Assembly (NCBI GenBank): GCA_000507305.1
Contig: DF239277.1
Coordinates: forward strand, 125,748-189,747
Origin: Breviolum minutum Mf 1.05b.01
Taxonomy: Eukaryota > Sar > Dinophyceae > Suessiales > Symbiodiniaceae
Direction of reading: 5' to 3'
DNA: 64,000 bases
Shown here: positions 36,421 to 60,415 of the stretch, piece after piece
How positions within the stretch are numbered: position 1 is the stretch's first letter
Layout of the letters: every line of letters starts with the position of its first letter
Translations under genes and position numbers: made by a program
Notes under the pieces: model-generated
The model's database searches: none
Told to the model about the DNA's origin: nothing
The model's input: the letters and a program-made list of their open reading frames with translations, nothing else

Positions 36421-37186
36421 GCCACCCCGATTGCATGAGACCGCTGAGACCCCATTCTGTTGGGAAAAAACAACTTTTGTCATCACAACTTCCGTTCCAA
36501 GCTGCAGGGATTCAATGCTGTTTGTTTCAAGTTGTCCCAGGCGTTCATCCCAGAAACACCAACAAAAAATGCACACTTGATAGTTGATCCGGCTGGAATT
36601 CCTTAGAACCGAATTTCCTGAGAATCCAACCGCCTCCCTGAAACATGATGATTTTTTGGCCGCAGAGCTCAACAACAAAAGGGCTGATGCCTCCAGTGAA
36701 CTCCAGCCAACTCACGTGGTCCCTTCAACGAATGACTTTTTCGCCAACCATCGTGCCTGCGCCATAGCATCGCGATCCCTGCACAGTGACGCTTGGTCAG
36801 CTGATCAAATCTTGATGTGAAATGTTTCATCAGCTTGCCACGATTCTCAGATCCCATCTGTTCTAAGAGTCGAAAACAGAAACAGCTGGAAAGGAATGGC
36901 CAACTAACTTTTTAAGTCGCATCTCTGCAAGGCCTGAAGCAATGCACAGCTACTTTGGCTGCCCACATTGCTTTCGAGTACTCCTTCATCGCCTTAGTAT
37001 TCTGAAGCAGAATCCAAAAATCTTTACTTTTGCAAAAAAACAAGGCAAACCTCTTTGCAAGTACACTTTCGCTGATGCCATGATCTTTACAAAAAAGGAT
37101 CACAGCTCCGGACCATTGCTGCTTCCGCGGCAATGACGTGGCTAAAGCCCTGACTGATGATGTGAGAAGATGCACAAGGACCATAC

Positions 37187-37262
37187 TTATTATCATCATG
37201 GTTGTCACCATGACCATCATCGCCATCATCGTCATCACCATTGTCATCACTATCACCATCAC

Positions 37263-37297
<35 letters not shown>

Positions 37298-37298
37298 G
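37187..37298. repeat. CAT/ATC trinucleotide tract
   Basis: An imperfect ATC/ACC/GTC stretch ending in about ten perfect ATC units. It gives poly-Ile and poly-Met frames that are not genes. Confidence 0.95.
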
Positions 37299-37796
37299 GA
37301 AGTGGGAGGATGGAGGAGTTAACAAAAGGAACCTTCTTTCACCTAATCACTTGATAACCATAATCTCACCACGAGATACCGGCAAGTCCCGATCTCTGCA
37401 GGCCTTAGCTAGGGCCTGGTCTGCTGGCACATCTTGTAACCTCAGCAAAAACAACATGCTTTGAACTTTGAAGACATGTTTAGCTTGTGTTTCTGCCATG
37501 ACGGCTTCTCATCTTGATTCTTTCACTGTATTTTTTGACCTCCATTTTCTGGATTCGCAATCTTTAGCCTTTGCCACTTAACAATGATTAGTTGCTGAGC
37601 TGCCAGTCAAATCAAGTTTCTTGACCGACTGTGGTAGAACAACAACTTGGAACTTGGAACACACTTGGAACACCTGGCAATTCACATTCAGGAAGGCCAA
37701 AAAATTCGGCGGCCATTTGATGCCAAAAATCATGAATGGCATTGAGAGGAAGTACCTCCCCAAAAGAGCTGAGATCACCAAATGCCAGGTATAAAT

Positions 37797-39251
37797 CTAG
37801 AAAGAAATCTCTACTAGTCCTTCCTCAACGTCTGATACTTGAACTTGGCGGCGGGCAAAGTTGTAGCTCTTGGTGAGGTAGGCTTGCATCTTTGGATCAT
37901 TGTCAAAGGTCAATGCTAACATCTTGCCGCTCTTGCGAAGATGTTCTTTCTCTGCAACTCCTGGATGTGCCACAATGGGCCGCAAAAAGTTTGCAGCAAA
38001 GCTTGCTATGCTGGATCGATTCCCCTTAGGTGCAGCATCCTCAAAAGGCTTGGAGGCGAAAATACTACGAGAGCCAAAATTCCTGCGGCTGAGCGGTGAC
38101 ACTGCCATAACCTGCTGTTGAATGCGTCCACCTTCGCTCAGCAGGTACTGCGGCGGTAAGAGCACCTTCACATCTTGACGGCAAGCTGCCAGAAGCAACA
38201 AAGCTGTGGGAGCATGATTTCCACTCTCACAAAGAGCAGAAGCCAAATCTTCCTCAGAGAATCCTTGACAAACGTCACAATATGTTTTCTGTCGACCAAC
38301 AAATTTTGCCATGAGTTTAGGGTCAGCCTGAGCTGCATCTTCCACTCCAGCCAGAGCTTTTTCGACACGCTCGTCGAAGCTCTTCAACAATTCTCCACGT
38401 GCTCGCTTCACCCACCGGCGGACCATGATGTTAGTCTTCAACAACTGTGGCAATCGAAATGATGAAGCCTTGGTCTGCCCAGACTCATTGTATGTGCCAA
38501 GCACAGCATCCATAAGCTGCATGTACTTTGGGATTTGTCCAGCTTTCTGTTTAGCACTCTCCTTCTCCTTGAACAAACAGAAAGCAGTGAGGATGTCGCA
38601 GTTGCAAATCTCCAAGTAGTAGCCATCTGGGTCTCGGACAAAGTACTGTGTGATCTTTCCCTCGCTGTTTTCAAAGGCTTCGACCAAGTTCTCTCTGGCT
38701 TTCTTTGGATCTGGCACTGAGATATTCTGCCTGAAAGGCACCTCAAACTCCAGCAGCTTCTCCAAGACTTTGTGTGGTTGTTCTGTCTCCAAGGCAAAGT
38801 GTGACACAATGAGGTCACGACCAGTGGGTGCATTGGGCACCCCTTTGATCAAGTGCAACTCCAAATTTCCCATCGTCAACCATGCGCCATGACGGTCAAA
38901 GTTGGGCCTTTGGATTTGCTGGAAGCCAATGATCTCAGTGTAGAAGGCCAAAGACCGACCCACATCCGCGACGATGATAGCAATGTGGTTGACTGAACGA
39001 ATGAGGTCACCCATTCCACGGCGTTGGATCTCAGGATCCCAGTGAAGGTAAGGCTCCTGACGTTTGGATGGTACGGGTGTCTTTCGGAGCACCACGAAGC
39101 CCAAAAAGAAAAGGGCCATCAAAGCATTGCTTGTGACCAGGACAGATGCAACAAGTGGCGTGCTTGAATCAAGCTGGAAAACTAGTGCCAATCCGACCGC
39201 CGTGAGGCCGCACCATCCAAGCACGGACAGAAGCATCTGCACCTTTGACAT
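37797..39251 (-). CDS. Membrane-anchored VOC (glyoxalase-fold) protein, intronless
   Basis: A single uninterrupted frame encodes 484 residues from the ATG at 39251; the frame stays open about 34 codons further upstream but only to a TTG. Two hydrophobic segments near the N-terminus (about residues 5-25 and 33-53, including LLSVLGWCGLTAVGLALVF and ALMALFFLGFVVL) should place it in a membrane. A vicinal-oxygen-chelate domain follows at about residues 85-225: VNHIAIIVADVGRSLAFYTE, NLELHLIKG, SHFAL and RDPDGYYLEICNCD. The usual metal ligands His, Glu/His, His and Glu can be found in these motifs, so a metal-dependent enzyme (glyoxalase, dioxygenase or related) is likely, with unknown substrate. 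The C-terminal 250 residues are not recognised; they include CDVCQGFSEEDLA. Intronless structure is unusual beside its neighbours. Confidence 0.85.
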   Translation of the reverse strand: MSKVQMLLSVLGWCGLTAVGLALVFQLDSSTPLVASVLVTSNALMALFFLGFVVLRKTPVPSKRQEPYLHWDPEIQRRGMGDLIRSVNHIAIIVADVGRSLAFYTEIIGFQQIQRPNFDRHGAWLTMGNLELHLIKGVPNAPTGRDLIVSHFALETEQPHKVLEKLLEFEVPFRQNISVPDPKKARENLVEAFENSEGKITQYFVRDPDGYYLEICNCDILTAFCLFKEKESAKQKAGQIPKYMQLMDAVLGTYNESGQTKASSFRLPQLLKTNIMVRRWVKRARGELLKSFDERVEKALAGVEDAAQADPKLMAKFVGRQKTYCDVCQGFSEEDLASALCESGNHAPTALLLLAACRQDVKVLLPPQYLLSEGGRIQQQVMAVSPLSRRNFGSRSIFASKPFEDAAPKGNRSSIASFAANFLRPIVAHPGVAEKEHLRKSGKMLALTFDNDPKMQAYLTKSYNFARRQVQVSDVEEGLVEISF

Positions 39252-39259
39252 GAATGAGA

Positions 39260-40745
39260 AGAGTCTGAGTTTCTTCTGAGGGAACTCCTCCTGGCCGGCT
39301 GATCCAAAACGGTTTAGGCCAAAAGAACGAGCAGAATTTGGCCGTAGAAGCAAGTTTCAATTCAAACGATTTTTGAGTGAACCGAAACTTAGTGTCATAA
39401 GATTCCAACTGGCGCCGCGCTTGTTTTTCATTTTGAGCTTTTCATCACAATCCTGATTTCGGAACCATCTCAACCTTGGGCACCTCACATTTGTCGTGCC
39501 TGCCAAGAAAGCAGAAGCATGAGAAGCACAGGTTCAATGTACCATCCGCCATCCCTACATCAATGGATCTGCCACCGGCCTTGGTGACTGCCTGATCGGA
39601 ATCTACCGAACCTGATCAATTCAAGACACAGCAAAGGAGATCGTTATCAGCAAGGAGATGGTAAAAGAAAACATGAAAAGCAGTGGTTTACAGTTTCGCA
39701 AACAAAAAAGTTCACAGAAGTCCAGTCCTGCATCACAAGAAAATGAATAGTCATCAACCTATGTTAAGGCCATGTTGAGCCTTTTTTGGAAAGACTGTAA
39801 GATCTTTAACATCAACTGATCATCAACTTAGCTAGTGGTACATCTTTTCCCTTTGGAGCTCCAAAAAACGAAAAAAATCCACCTCTCTGAAGCTTTGCCC
39901 TGCAGAGTGCAACCCAGGCTGCAGCCTCCTGGCTCTCCATTTTAGGCCATCACGGCATCCTTTGTTTAATCACCGAATGAAACAGACAGGGCCACAGGGC
40001 TTGATATTCATCCGGGGGTTAGAAATTAATGAACGCGAACAATGATGAACAAATCTGCCAAAGTTTTCTCAACTCTTTGCACCTCTTCCTGAGCTTTTTT
40101 TGTTCTGAAGGCCTCCACAGCCTAAAAGCATCTGGCCAATCTACAAACTCACGTGGAATTCTGCCAACATGTCAACATGACTAATCTCGTCATCTCATCT
40201 ACATGCCCTTTCACGCCCTTTCACACTGCAAGAGATCCGATTCTACCAGCCTCTTCTGCAAGGTCCACTGCTCCCCAGTGATCACCTTCACATCTGTGGA
40301 CATCAGAGAGGACCAGCAGAGAGATATCCTGTTCCAAAGCCATCCTTGAAAATCATCTCTGAAGTCAATCATCTGTCATGTTTTGACCGGATTGTATGAT
40401 TGATATATCGTATATTTTGCGAGGATATTTCTGATCTGCCCATTGTAAGCACTCTGAATGTTTAAAAAGCAGTTGTTCTGGTTGAGAGTCCAGAAGATCT
40501 CTCGATCTCTCTCGGTCCTGTTCCAAGTCTGCAGCAGCAGAGTGGGCCTGAAAAGGGCTGAAATGTCGAGGGAATTTGGGAATCCTCCATTCGATCTTGT
40601 AAATGACCTTTTTGATCCTTTTTGGGGTGACCTCTTCAATTTAGAGGTGTTTTGAAAGTGAAGGGGAAGTTCACAAGCCGCCTGGTTTTTGGTTTTGGCG
40701 CACTAGACAATTTCCGTTTATGGAAATCGTAGGACGCTCTCAGAG
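39260..40745. other. Stretch without an assigned gene
   Basis: No domain-like frame on either strand. The right end borders the duplicated segment that starts near 40750. Confidence 0.5.
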
Positions 40746-41379
40746 GGAATGCCACAGGCTGACCCCTTGGCTCAAAAGCCTTGTAAGGGAACAGCAGCCC
40801 AGGTCACCGTTCCCAAATGGGTGAAACTTGCTAAAGATGAGACTGCCATGAGTCAACGGAATTTCGGAACATTAAAGCTACATCTCTATGTGATCATTCA
40901 ATGGTCTTCACTCCACATCTCAGCAACACTGCAACAAACAAAAAATCTCTAGACTCTAAGACTCTAAGCAGCCTTGGTGCGGTATACCCTCCACATTTTT
41001 GTGGTGAGCATGACAAATTCAGCTTGGGAAGAAATGACTCAGCCCTCGGCTTTTTCCTCAGGTCAGTTGCGGGCCAAATTCTACGGAAAGTCATGGGAGG
41101 CAATACAGAAAAAAAAGGGGGAGACCTTCATCTACGCCATGTGCCTCTAGTTTTCGTTTGGATGGGACTGCTGGACGGTATTAAAGGGAAAAAAATGAAA
41201 GATTGATGTGTATATATAACATATATAATATAATATGATATAAATATGTGTATACGAAGTCTGGAAGCCCCAGCAGTCTTTGGTACTCCAAGCATTTTAC
41301 TATATTTTAGTTCTACTTTGTAGTCGTCTAATTGTCCAAACCTCAAGTGTCTTAAAGCACATCCGAGTCTCTGGTTGCT

Positions 41380-41475
41380 GGGTGTTGGGTACTCCATCTT
41401 TGTCGAGCCAAATTCCAAATACATTGTGTTCGCGGACGGCTTCTTCATAGCCATCATCCTCTTGGACCACACGAC
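41380..41475 (-). other. Unassigned exon shared by both duplication units (A copy)
   Basis: On the minus strand this reads DDGYEEAVREHNVFGIWLD then KDGVPNTQQP; unit B has the same exon at 49870-49970 (HNVFGIWLDKDGVPNAKQP). The conservation between units suggests real coding sequence. It lies 3' of the CFAP100-like exons and may be a downstream exon of that gene or a separate small gene; I do not recognise it. Confidence 0.45.
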
Positions 41476-41999
41476 CTTAGTGTGAGGCTTGCCAAGAGAT
41501 AGCGTCCAAGCTCCCAGATTGTGCCAGATTACTGTTTCCAGGATGGTTCAAGTTGAGAATCTTGCATGAAAATAAAACCTGAGGTGAACGCGAGCTTGGA
41601 ACAAGGGAGCGGAGCGGAACATGATCTGCTTGCCCACCTCACAGTCCCAAAAAAATCATCACACTGCGTTGCGAGGAAATTGATCTCCAGAAGTTTGATT
41701 GCTACATTTTCGTTTCAAAGACCTGATGGAACCAATTGATATCCAGCTTGGTTCAGCCGATCAATCCCCACCTTTTTGTGAACAGGCGCTTGCGATCGAT
41801 GTAGAGACGCCTGTGACAACGCTTGCGACTCTGACAAAACGACGGGAAGAAAGATTGTGTGGTAACAAAAGAGAATTATACTGAATCCTTTTCATGGAAA
41901 AAGTGAATTTTGGCATTGAAGCATGTGCTAGGGCCTTGTGTCTTAAAAGACCCCTGTCTTGGTGAGAAAAAATAAGAATCTAATATAGAATCATGCAGC

Positions 42000-48744
<6,745 letters not shown>

Positions 48745-48749
48745 GTCGC

Positions 48750-49200
48750 CACTAATAGCACCAGGGGATACCAGTTAAGCTGGGCACCAGGTTCCCAATC
48801 GGGGAATTATCTTGAAGTGTCAGTTGAATTATCCGATTTAATTGGTTCAATTGTCCTTTGCTTGGTATGAACTTATCGCCTTGATTTTTGGTCATCCATT
48901 CCTGGCACCTGCATTTGAGCCCCAGTTCACGTCGGAAAGGCTGGGCATTAGCATCTTTTTTAATGTGTATATATATATATATATGAATTGTTTGCCAGCA
49001 TTTCTCGTCAAAGACCGTTCAAGAAGAGCATCTCCCAAAAGCAAATGTGCTCATCAGGACACATCAATCCTGAAGTCGTTTGCTTGCCACATATGGAAAA
49101 TGATTTGAAATGATCTATTGTTTCTGGCCGTCGCATGCTCAAATCATGCTATAACCATGCCATAGCCAAATGATAATGCAGGAAGGTGCTGTTCGTTTTG
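48750..49200. other. Spacer between the duplication units
   Basis: No exon recognised. It contains a short TA run (48966-48984). Expected to hold the 5' region of copy A and the 3' region of unit B. Confidence 0.4.
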
Positions 49201-49869
49201 CATGCACACGGCAGCCGCGGGTCACTGTTCCCTGGGTGAAACTTTAGAACTGTGAGCTTGATTCAGCTAGATTATCTTCAGCCAACTGAATTTGGTTGAT
49301 GACTTCAGATCAATATTATCATAGATCTTCACTTCCCACTAAAAACCAACCAGCTCTAAAAGACAGTTCTGCACATCTCTCTCCACATTTTTGCGGAAAT
49401 AAAAAACACAGCAATCAGCAGATCAGCTGATTGGGGAATCAGTGACTCATCCTTCGGCCTTTTCCTGAAAGGTGCTGATTCTTCTAGAATTTTCAGTGGC
49501 TAAGAATCCCCTTATGAGTCGTGTCTTTAGAAAATAGACAGCCTGTCGGTGAAAAGTCTAATCGAGAAATTCCTGGTTGTTGAATTCTTTCTGGTTGGGT
49601 TGGATCTTTCAGGATATTCTTCGGTGAATTTTCCACACTATTGGTATCTATTGGTCAATTAGATGTCAATAGGGATGATAGAATATGATAGGGGCACATA
49701 ATTTTTTCCAAATGGAGACTTCACTGTCACAAGGCCAGCCACAAGAAATTTGCTTCATCTATGCTTTGTCATTTCTCAAATGGGGTGCTGTTGGCTGTTG
49801 GCACTCGATGCTGTTGGCACTTGAAAATATCTCCAGGCAAAAGCCGTTGATCTTCCAAGTGACAGGTTG

Positions 49870-49970
49870 CTTCGCATTGGGTACTCCGTCTTTGTCGAGC
49901 CAAATTCCAAATACATTGTGTTCGCGGACGGCGTCTTCATAGCCATCATCTTTTTGAACCACGCGACCTT
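49870..49970 (-). other. Unassigned exon shared by both duplication units (B copy)
   Basis: Reads VQKDDGYEDAVREHNVFGIW then LDKDGVPNAKQP on the minus strand; partner of 41380-41475. The frame here is intact, whereas the A copy has small changes at its edges. Confidence 0.45.
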
Positions 49971-50519
49971 AGTGTGAGGCTTGCCAAGAGATAGGGTCCA
50001 AGCTCCCAGATTGTGCCAGATTTCTGTTTCCAGGATGGTTCAAGTTGAGAATTTTGCTTGAAAATCAAACCTGAGGTGAACGCGAGCTTGGAACAAGGGA
50101 GCGGAGCGGAACATGATCTGCTTGCCCACCTCACAGTCCCAAAAAAATCATCACACTGCGTTGCGAGGAAATTGGTCTCCAGAAGTTTGATTGCTACATT
50201 TTCGTTTCAAAGACCTGATGGAACCAATTGATATCGTCAGCTTGTGTCAGCTTGGTTCAAGATAAAACAATGTCCTGAAGTGCTATCGTTTGCAAACTCC
50301 TGTAACCTTCGATGTCCATTGCTCGGGCCTTCTTGTGCACAGGAGCTTGGGATCGTTGCAACGAAGCCTCGCACAAGTTGTAGAGAGAATCATCATCATT
50401 ATCATGGAAAATTCACTTGTAGGGCATTGAATAAAGATGAATGAATGATAGTAGTGCTTCACAAACCTATCTTGGTGAAAATAACTACAACTACAGCATG
50501 ATGAAGGCATTTCTGATTC

Positions 50520-55570
<5,051 letters not shown>

Positions 55571-55579
55571 GTGCACCAC

Positions 55580-57760
55580 CAGCACCACGCAAACGGCAAT
55601 AGCGAGGCGGGCAACAGGTGATCACTTTATGAATGTTTCTGTTGTGTTCTGTACAATTTTATTGAAAACTCGTTGGGTTGTACCCTTTGGGACACATTGC
55701 AAAACAACCTGGTACTAGCTTGGTTTCCTCGGAAAGAGCGTTTGTTTTTAAGAGATCAAAGTTTTGTATATTTCCCCATATTCTCCACATCCTGACTTGA
55801 GCATGGCACAAATGGATTCACACACCAAAGATTTAGCCAACACATGGAAGAAGACCTCCAAAATGATACCTGCAACGCACCTCAATATCAATACCCTTCC
55901 CATGGGACAACCGTTGCATGGTGAGCATGCCTTCTCATACAGACCTTTGTCCAAGAAGTCATAGACCTTGGACCTTGGCTGCTTGACACATTTGCGGCTG
56001 TTTCTCATTTCAGAAATATTCACAGCATCAACACATCCAAAAACACTTAAGATCTCGGCACGTCCACGCGTTGCCTGAGGTCTCTTAACAGACACAATGA
56101 TGGCAAGGGCCTCAGAAATCAGCAAGCAAAGGATTGGATGATGCAACTGTCTAGACAAAACTAGACAAAGACACCAAAGAATCCTGAGGGAAACCATGCT
56201 ACTGGGAAACCATGCGGCCTGTGTTTGGAGATGTGTGTTTGGAGATGAACATCAGTTTTTTTCAGATGTCAACTGGGAGGCAGGCCGGAGATCAAGTGCT
56301 TTCATGTGGACATGTGGAGTAGACACTCATGACTCTCTGCAAAGATTTCGTCTCCTAGACATCTTTCAAAAGGGCATTGCCTTTTTCTACTCTAAGTTGT
56401 GTCTGGATGATAACTGTACAATACAGGTTTATGCAATTCATTCATATTCTCGTGCAGTAAATTTCAAAAGATTGGATAATTTGGACATTTCAGCAGATTT
56501 TGTGGCCTCATGAGTCATCCATGATGGGTCTGTCGTGAGATATGAACTGTTCCGCAAAAGCAGCAGGGTAATTCAGAGGAACACATCATATGACATCCAT
56601 GGCATCCGTGACAGTCCAGTGGATTTTGTTCGGCCATTTCATCAGACCTTTACAAACCTCTTCACGAGCGCGCAGAGTGTCCAGATCTTTTGACTTGTGA
56701 CCACGATCTCGCTGATCTATCCACATGTGTGTGCTTGGATTGTTTAGGTGGGAGCGCCATTTCACAAGCTCTAATAAAGTCTGTCTGTTCAAAAACATGT
56801 TCAGACAAGATCGAGAAGACTAACTTGGCAACATGTGGATTCATCTTTATATAGTTGGTTACAAGCTTCATGAAATGTCTTCATAGACTCCCTCAGTCTT
56901 CAACTATGCAGAGCTTGATGATGTATCAACTGCTCCATACAAGCTGTCAGGACTCTCGGCAAAGGAAGGAGCGTTCTGCTGGATCTGAGACTCCTCCAAC
57001 AAAGGAAACAGTGACTCAGTTGAGACAGAAAAAGCTTTGAGTGTTTTTCAAACGAAAAAACTGTAGAGTGAAATTCATGAAGCACCATGCAAGAATACAA
57101 GCTTTCTTATTTCTAAAAGCCTGAACACTCTTCAACTGGCTGTTGCCACAATTCTTTTGGAATTCAGAAGTGGGAAGAAATCCTCAACTATATGAAGAAA
57201 TGGATAAGATACCTTTTTTAACATCTTTCACTGTATCTTGGATGTCACATCCCAAATGTCTCCTTGTAACTGTCCATCATCTCTGGCAAGAAACGTTGCC
57301 AAGCGCTTTCGAAACCCTGAGGAGGTGCAGGAGTGCAACTCGGTGAAGCCCAACCATGAACCACCAGCGCCTGGCAGAGATCCATCATTTGAATAATCAC
57401 TCTGGCAAATGGAGGTTTTTTGGTAAAGCCACCTTTTGATGACATATAGTATAGCCTATGGTTACGTACAATGTTGTAGCAATGGATACAGTCAATCCGA
57501 GAAATCTCTGATGGATTCCATTTGGATTTCTTTGGGAAGATTTGACTTGTTCAGCTTCAGATTGGCACCGTGTTAGGCATCAACAGTAGTCAATCGATGG
57601 TTACTGTGGGTGCTTTACTATTTTGTCTAGATATTTGATGCACCAACCCGCTACCATTGGTAGACTGGTAGACCGTAGACCATCTTACAATCTCTGATTC
57701 ATGATTGATTGGAGTTATGACCAGATTCACTACACAACTCCCGTGGTCAGGATGCCCAAA
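55580..57760 (-). other. Region with probable exons of unknown protein(s)
   Basis: Three minus-strand stretches look coding: 55770-56190 (RAEILSVFGCVDAVNISEMR, then SKVYDFLDKGLYEKACSPC); 56586-56800 (NNPSTHMWIDQRDRGHKSKD, then EEVCKGLMKWPNKIHWTVTD and a stop soon after); and 57245-57440 (PFARVIIQMMDLCQALVVHG, then FESAWQRFLPEMMDSYKETF, ending near a GTGACA donor). I recognise no family and cannot prove they belong together. Upstream of 57450 nothing was seen. Confidence 0.4.
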
Positions 57761-57762
57761 AG

Positions 57763-59653
57763 TCACGTTTTTTTTGTTTCATCTTGCTCCGCTTCAACGC
57801 TTCTTCTGCCATGCCATGCTCGCCCGCTTCGCGGCGGCAGCGTTGGCAGCGGGGCGGAGCGCTTGGGCCGCGGGCGCGAGCGCCGGCGTCGGCCCGAGGA
57901 AGCTGCTGGCGGCGTTGGCGCTGATGCTGCAGGTGATGGGGCCGGTACCGGTGCCAAGGCCGGTGCCAAGGTCGGTGCTGGTACACTCCATAAAACTTCT
58001 GGTTCACTTGGATAAAATGCACTTGCCTCCACTTTGAAGGGAGAATAGTCCATCCTGGGCTGTGGAGGTAACGTCAAAAGTTGTTCCAACTGCAGCACTC
58101 GAATTGCTGGTGCAGCACTCTCACTGCGAGAGCTCGAGGCACCAGTAGCATCAGTAGCACCAGTAGCCCCAGCACCCTTGGCCTTCGAATTCTTACGTTG
58201 CCTCCGTCTTTGCTGTGAACGAGATGGCTTCTCTTTCGGAGCCGGCCAGCTGCCTGCTCTTTCATGAGAACCTTTCGAAGCTGTGAGACTTGAAGTCATT
58301 TCTGGAGTTTCTGATGGAACTCCAAAAGTGCTTGGATTGGGCAATTCCCAAACCAAGCCTTCTTCATCGGCCAGAACTTCATCTGCCCAACGTCCTGTGC
58401 GAGAAAAGCCCCACCAACTTGCACTAACTTCTTCCTGCCAGTCATCAATCGCTTTCTCTTCCTCTAAAAGGTGAACTCGGTGTACCAAATTCAACACTGA
58501 CATCTCAGGCATCTCGGTTTTCTCCTCCCGAAGCTCCTTTGGCTCGGGTAAAAGATCAGCTTCCGTCAAGGCTCGCCGTGGACCTTCAGGTCCAGCAAAC
58601 CAAACCATGGGACGGTCAGACCCGACAGGTCCAGAGCCCACAGGCCCCACAGGCGCATCGATGGGTTCGTAGAGAGTTGGAACCATGCTGGGAGATCTCT
58701 CGACTTCCATCTCATGCCTCTCATGCATCTCATGTACTACTTCATTTACTGGACTCAGAGTTCGAGCAGGTTCTAGACTTAAAGTGGGAATTTCGGTGTG
58801 TAGCGCTCCTTCTGCCATCTCTCCTTGGACCAACTCACCAGATCCAGGACCAAATTCCTCCCCAAGGAAGTTGTCATCACGCTCCTCCTTCACACCTTGA
58901 CTTTGTGAGTTCGACGTTTGGGAGCCGCTTTCGGAAGGATCCTGCCAATGGGGTTGCAAGTGCCATAGGCCATCCGCACCATCAGAACGCTGCACTGAGG
59001 CAACAGATGTTTTTTCACCACGGGACTGTTGCGACTCCGATTTTTTGCAAAGAGCCTGCAGGACCATGGTGGTCCCAACCAACAGAATCAGCGTCACCAA
59101 CCATAGTCTCCCATCTCTCAAAGTTCCGGAACTTGCTGTTGAGGTGGAATTCAACCAATCAGTGGCACTGCAGTTCATCTGGAGGCCCATTTGCCAACGC
59201 ATGTCATCCACCTGACTTGTCAGGGAATCCTTGTTCACATGAGCCTGTGCCAAGGAGACCTGACAGGGTCCATCAACATCACTTCAAATCATTGCAACTT
59301 AAATCTTGCCAACAAAAATACAATCCATCAACCTCTGTCCATTTACATCCAAAAAACACATAAAATAAGACCCTCCATCTTTTATCCCCGGCCTTAGCTT
59401 CACTAAAACGACCTTCTGAAGCCAAAGCATGAACCTGCCAGAGGTTTTTTGCGACGGGTTTTTCGGAATGTTTGTCTCGTCCTGCAAATCGGCCACCAAA
59501 GGTGAGTTGCAACTCGTGTAAACGATGTCTCTGCTGCTTCAGTTGTTGTTTCAACCTCACAATCTGTTGATCCTCAGAAGCCAGCGGTCGTACACTGAGA
59601 GTCCAAGAAAAAGCAGGTCGCCAAATGACCACCAGACACCAGAGCTGCATCAT
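57763..59653 (-). CDS. Unknown single-pass membrane protein, two exons
   Basis: Exon 1 (59435-59653) starts with tandem ATGs and a signal-like MMQLWCLVVIWRPAFSW, then a short coiled coil (QQIVRLKQQLKQQRHRLHEL). It ends KNLWQ at a CAG|GTTC donor. Exon 2 (57763-59259) starts after CTGTCAG with VSLAQAHVNKDSL. The intron is 175 bp and the spliced length of 1716 bp is whole codons (571 residues). Exon 2 has a transmembrane segment (LWLVTLILLVGTTMVLQAL) about 125 residues from the start. A long Ser/Glu/Pro-rich region follows, then a basic stretch (SQQRRRQRKNSKAKG) and an Ala-Pro-rich repeat with Arg-rich end. No known domain. It lies downstream of the copia polyprotein on the same strand, so it could be a host gene or part of a larger element. 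Confidence 0.6.
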
Positions 59654-60255
59654 TTTGCCGCTCGAACGGAACTGTAACTACAATGTAACACTCTGAAGAG
59701 CCCAAAAATCCAGCAGGTTTTCCACAAAATGTCAAGATTCTTAACACTGAAAATGACCTGCAATTTTTAAAAAAATGAAAGAGCTCCAAGCAGTATTTCT
59801 ACTCTTCAAAGGGAGGAGTTCAAAGTACTTTGCTCCACTTAATAGAAATTTTCTCAACTTCACGACGGCTCGGCCTGTTGTAGGCGAGCCAAGGTGATAC
59901 CAAAGGCAAAAGTTGCCACCGAGAAGAGCAGCACTGAGATAGCAAGGCCTTTCCAGAAGTTGTGACGAAGGCTCTTCCTGAGCTCCAACAAAATGCAGGC
60001 ATTACTTTTTGATGGAACATCTCCAATCAAGGAAGGTCATTGCCATATCAAAACCGAACTAGAAAAAATTGAACCTGTCAATTCCACCAACTGAAAGGAA
60101 TCTCAACAAACACACGCTAGGTTGTTTGCCAACACTCACACAACACAACGGGAAGGGCGAAAGCCCGCGCAGCGGTTTTCACTTGACTCAAAGGCTGCGG
60201 TGATCCATGGCCATTCCATGTTTGTAAAAACTACACCGGTGAAAGTTCTTGGCAA
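59654..60255 (-). other. Spacer with a probable transmembrane exon
   Basis: Around 59860-59990 the minus strand reads LLELRKSLRHNFWKG followed by LAISVLLFSVATFAFGITL and ARLQQAEPS, a convincing membrane helix with a basic flank, with a stop after it unless spliced at a GT there. It may be an exon of the membrane protein to the left or the end of a separate small gene. The rest shows nothing. Confidence 0.4.
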
Positions 60256-60259
60256 ACAA

Positions 60260-60415
60260 TCACCCTATGCACTTCCGGCATGCGTAGAATTTCTTGCCTC
60301 TGCCATTCTGTACATAGTGGCAGGTAGGCGTATGAAAATGCTCTCCCTTGGGTGTCATGTAGATGACATTCGGAAACAACCACGTGACCCTCTCCTCATC
60401 CATGTTATGGTCTGA
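60260..60415 (-). CDS. Out-of-frame Cys/His C-terminal segment of the copia polyprotein
   Basis: Just past the membrane segment of the polyprotein, a different frame encodes IYMTPKGEHFHTPTCHYVQN and then KKFYACRKC before a stop. The pattern H-x4-C ... C-x2-C after a beta-strand-like IYMTPKGE looks like a small zinc-binding module. It overlaps the end of the main frame, which closes at 60355. The most likely reading is a frameshift that cut this module off from the polyprotein, but a programmed shift or splice cannot be excluded. Confidence 0.45.
   Translation of the reverse strand, partial: SDHNMDEERVTWLFPNVIYMTPKGEHFHTPTCHYVQNGRGKKFYACRKCIG

Larger units (their letters stand above)
36130..37790. 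other. Spacer rich in repeats
   Basis: No recognisable gene. It contains the second GGAACCTTCC minisatellite and a CAT/ATC trinucleotide tract, listed separately. Between them, 36430-37180 shows nothing I can support as coding. Confidence 0.5.
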
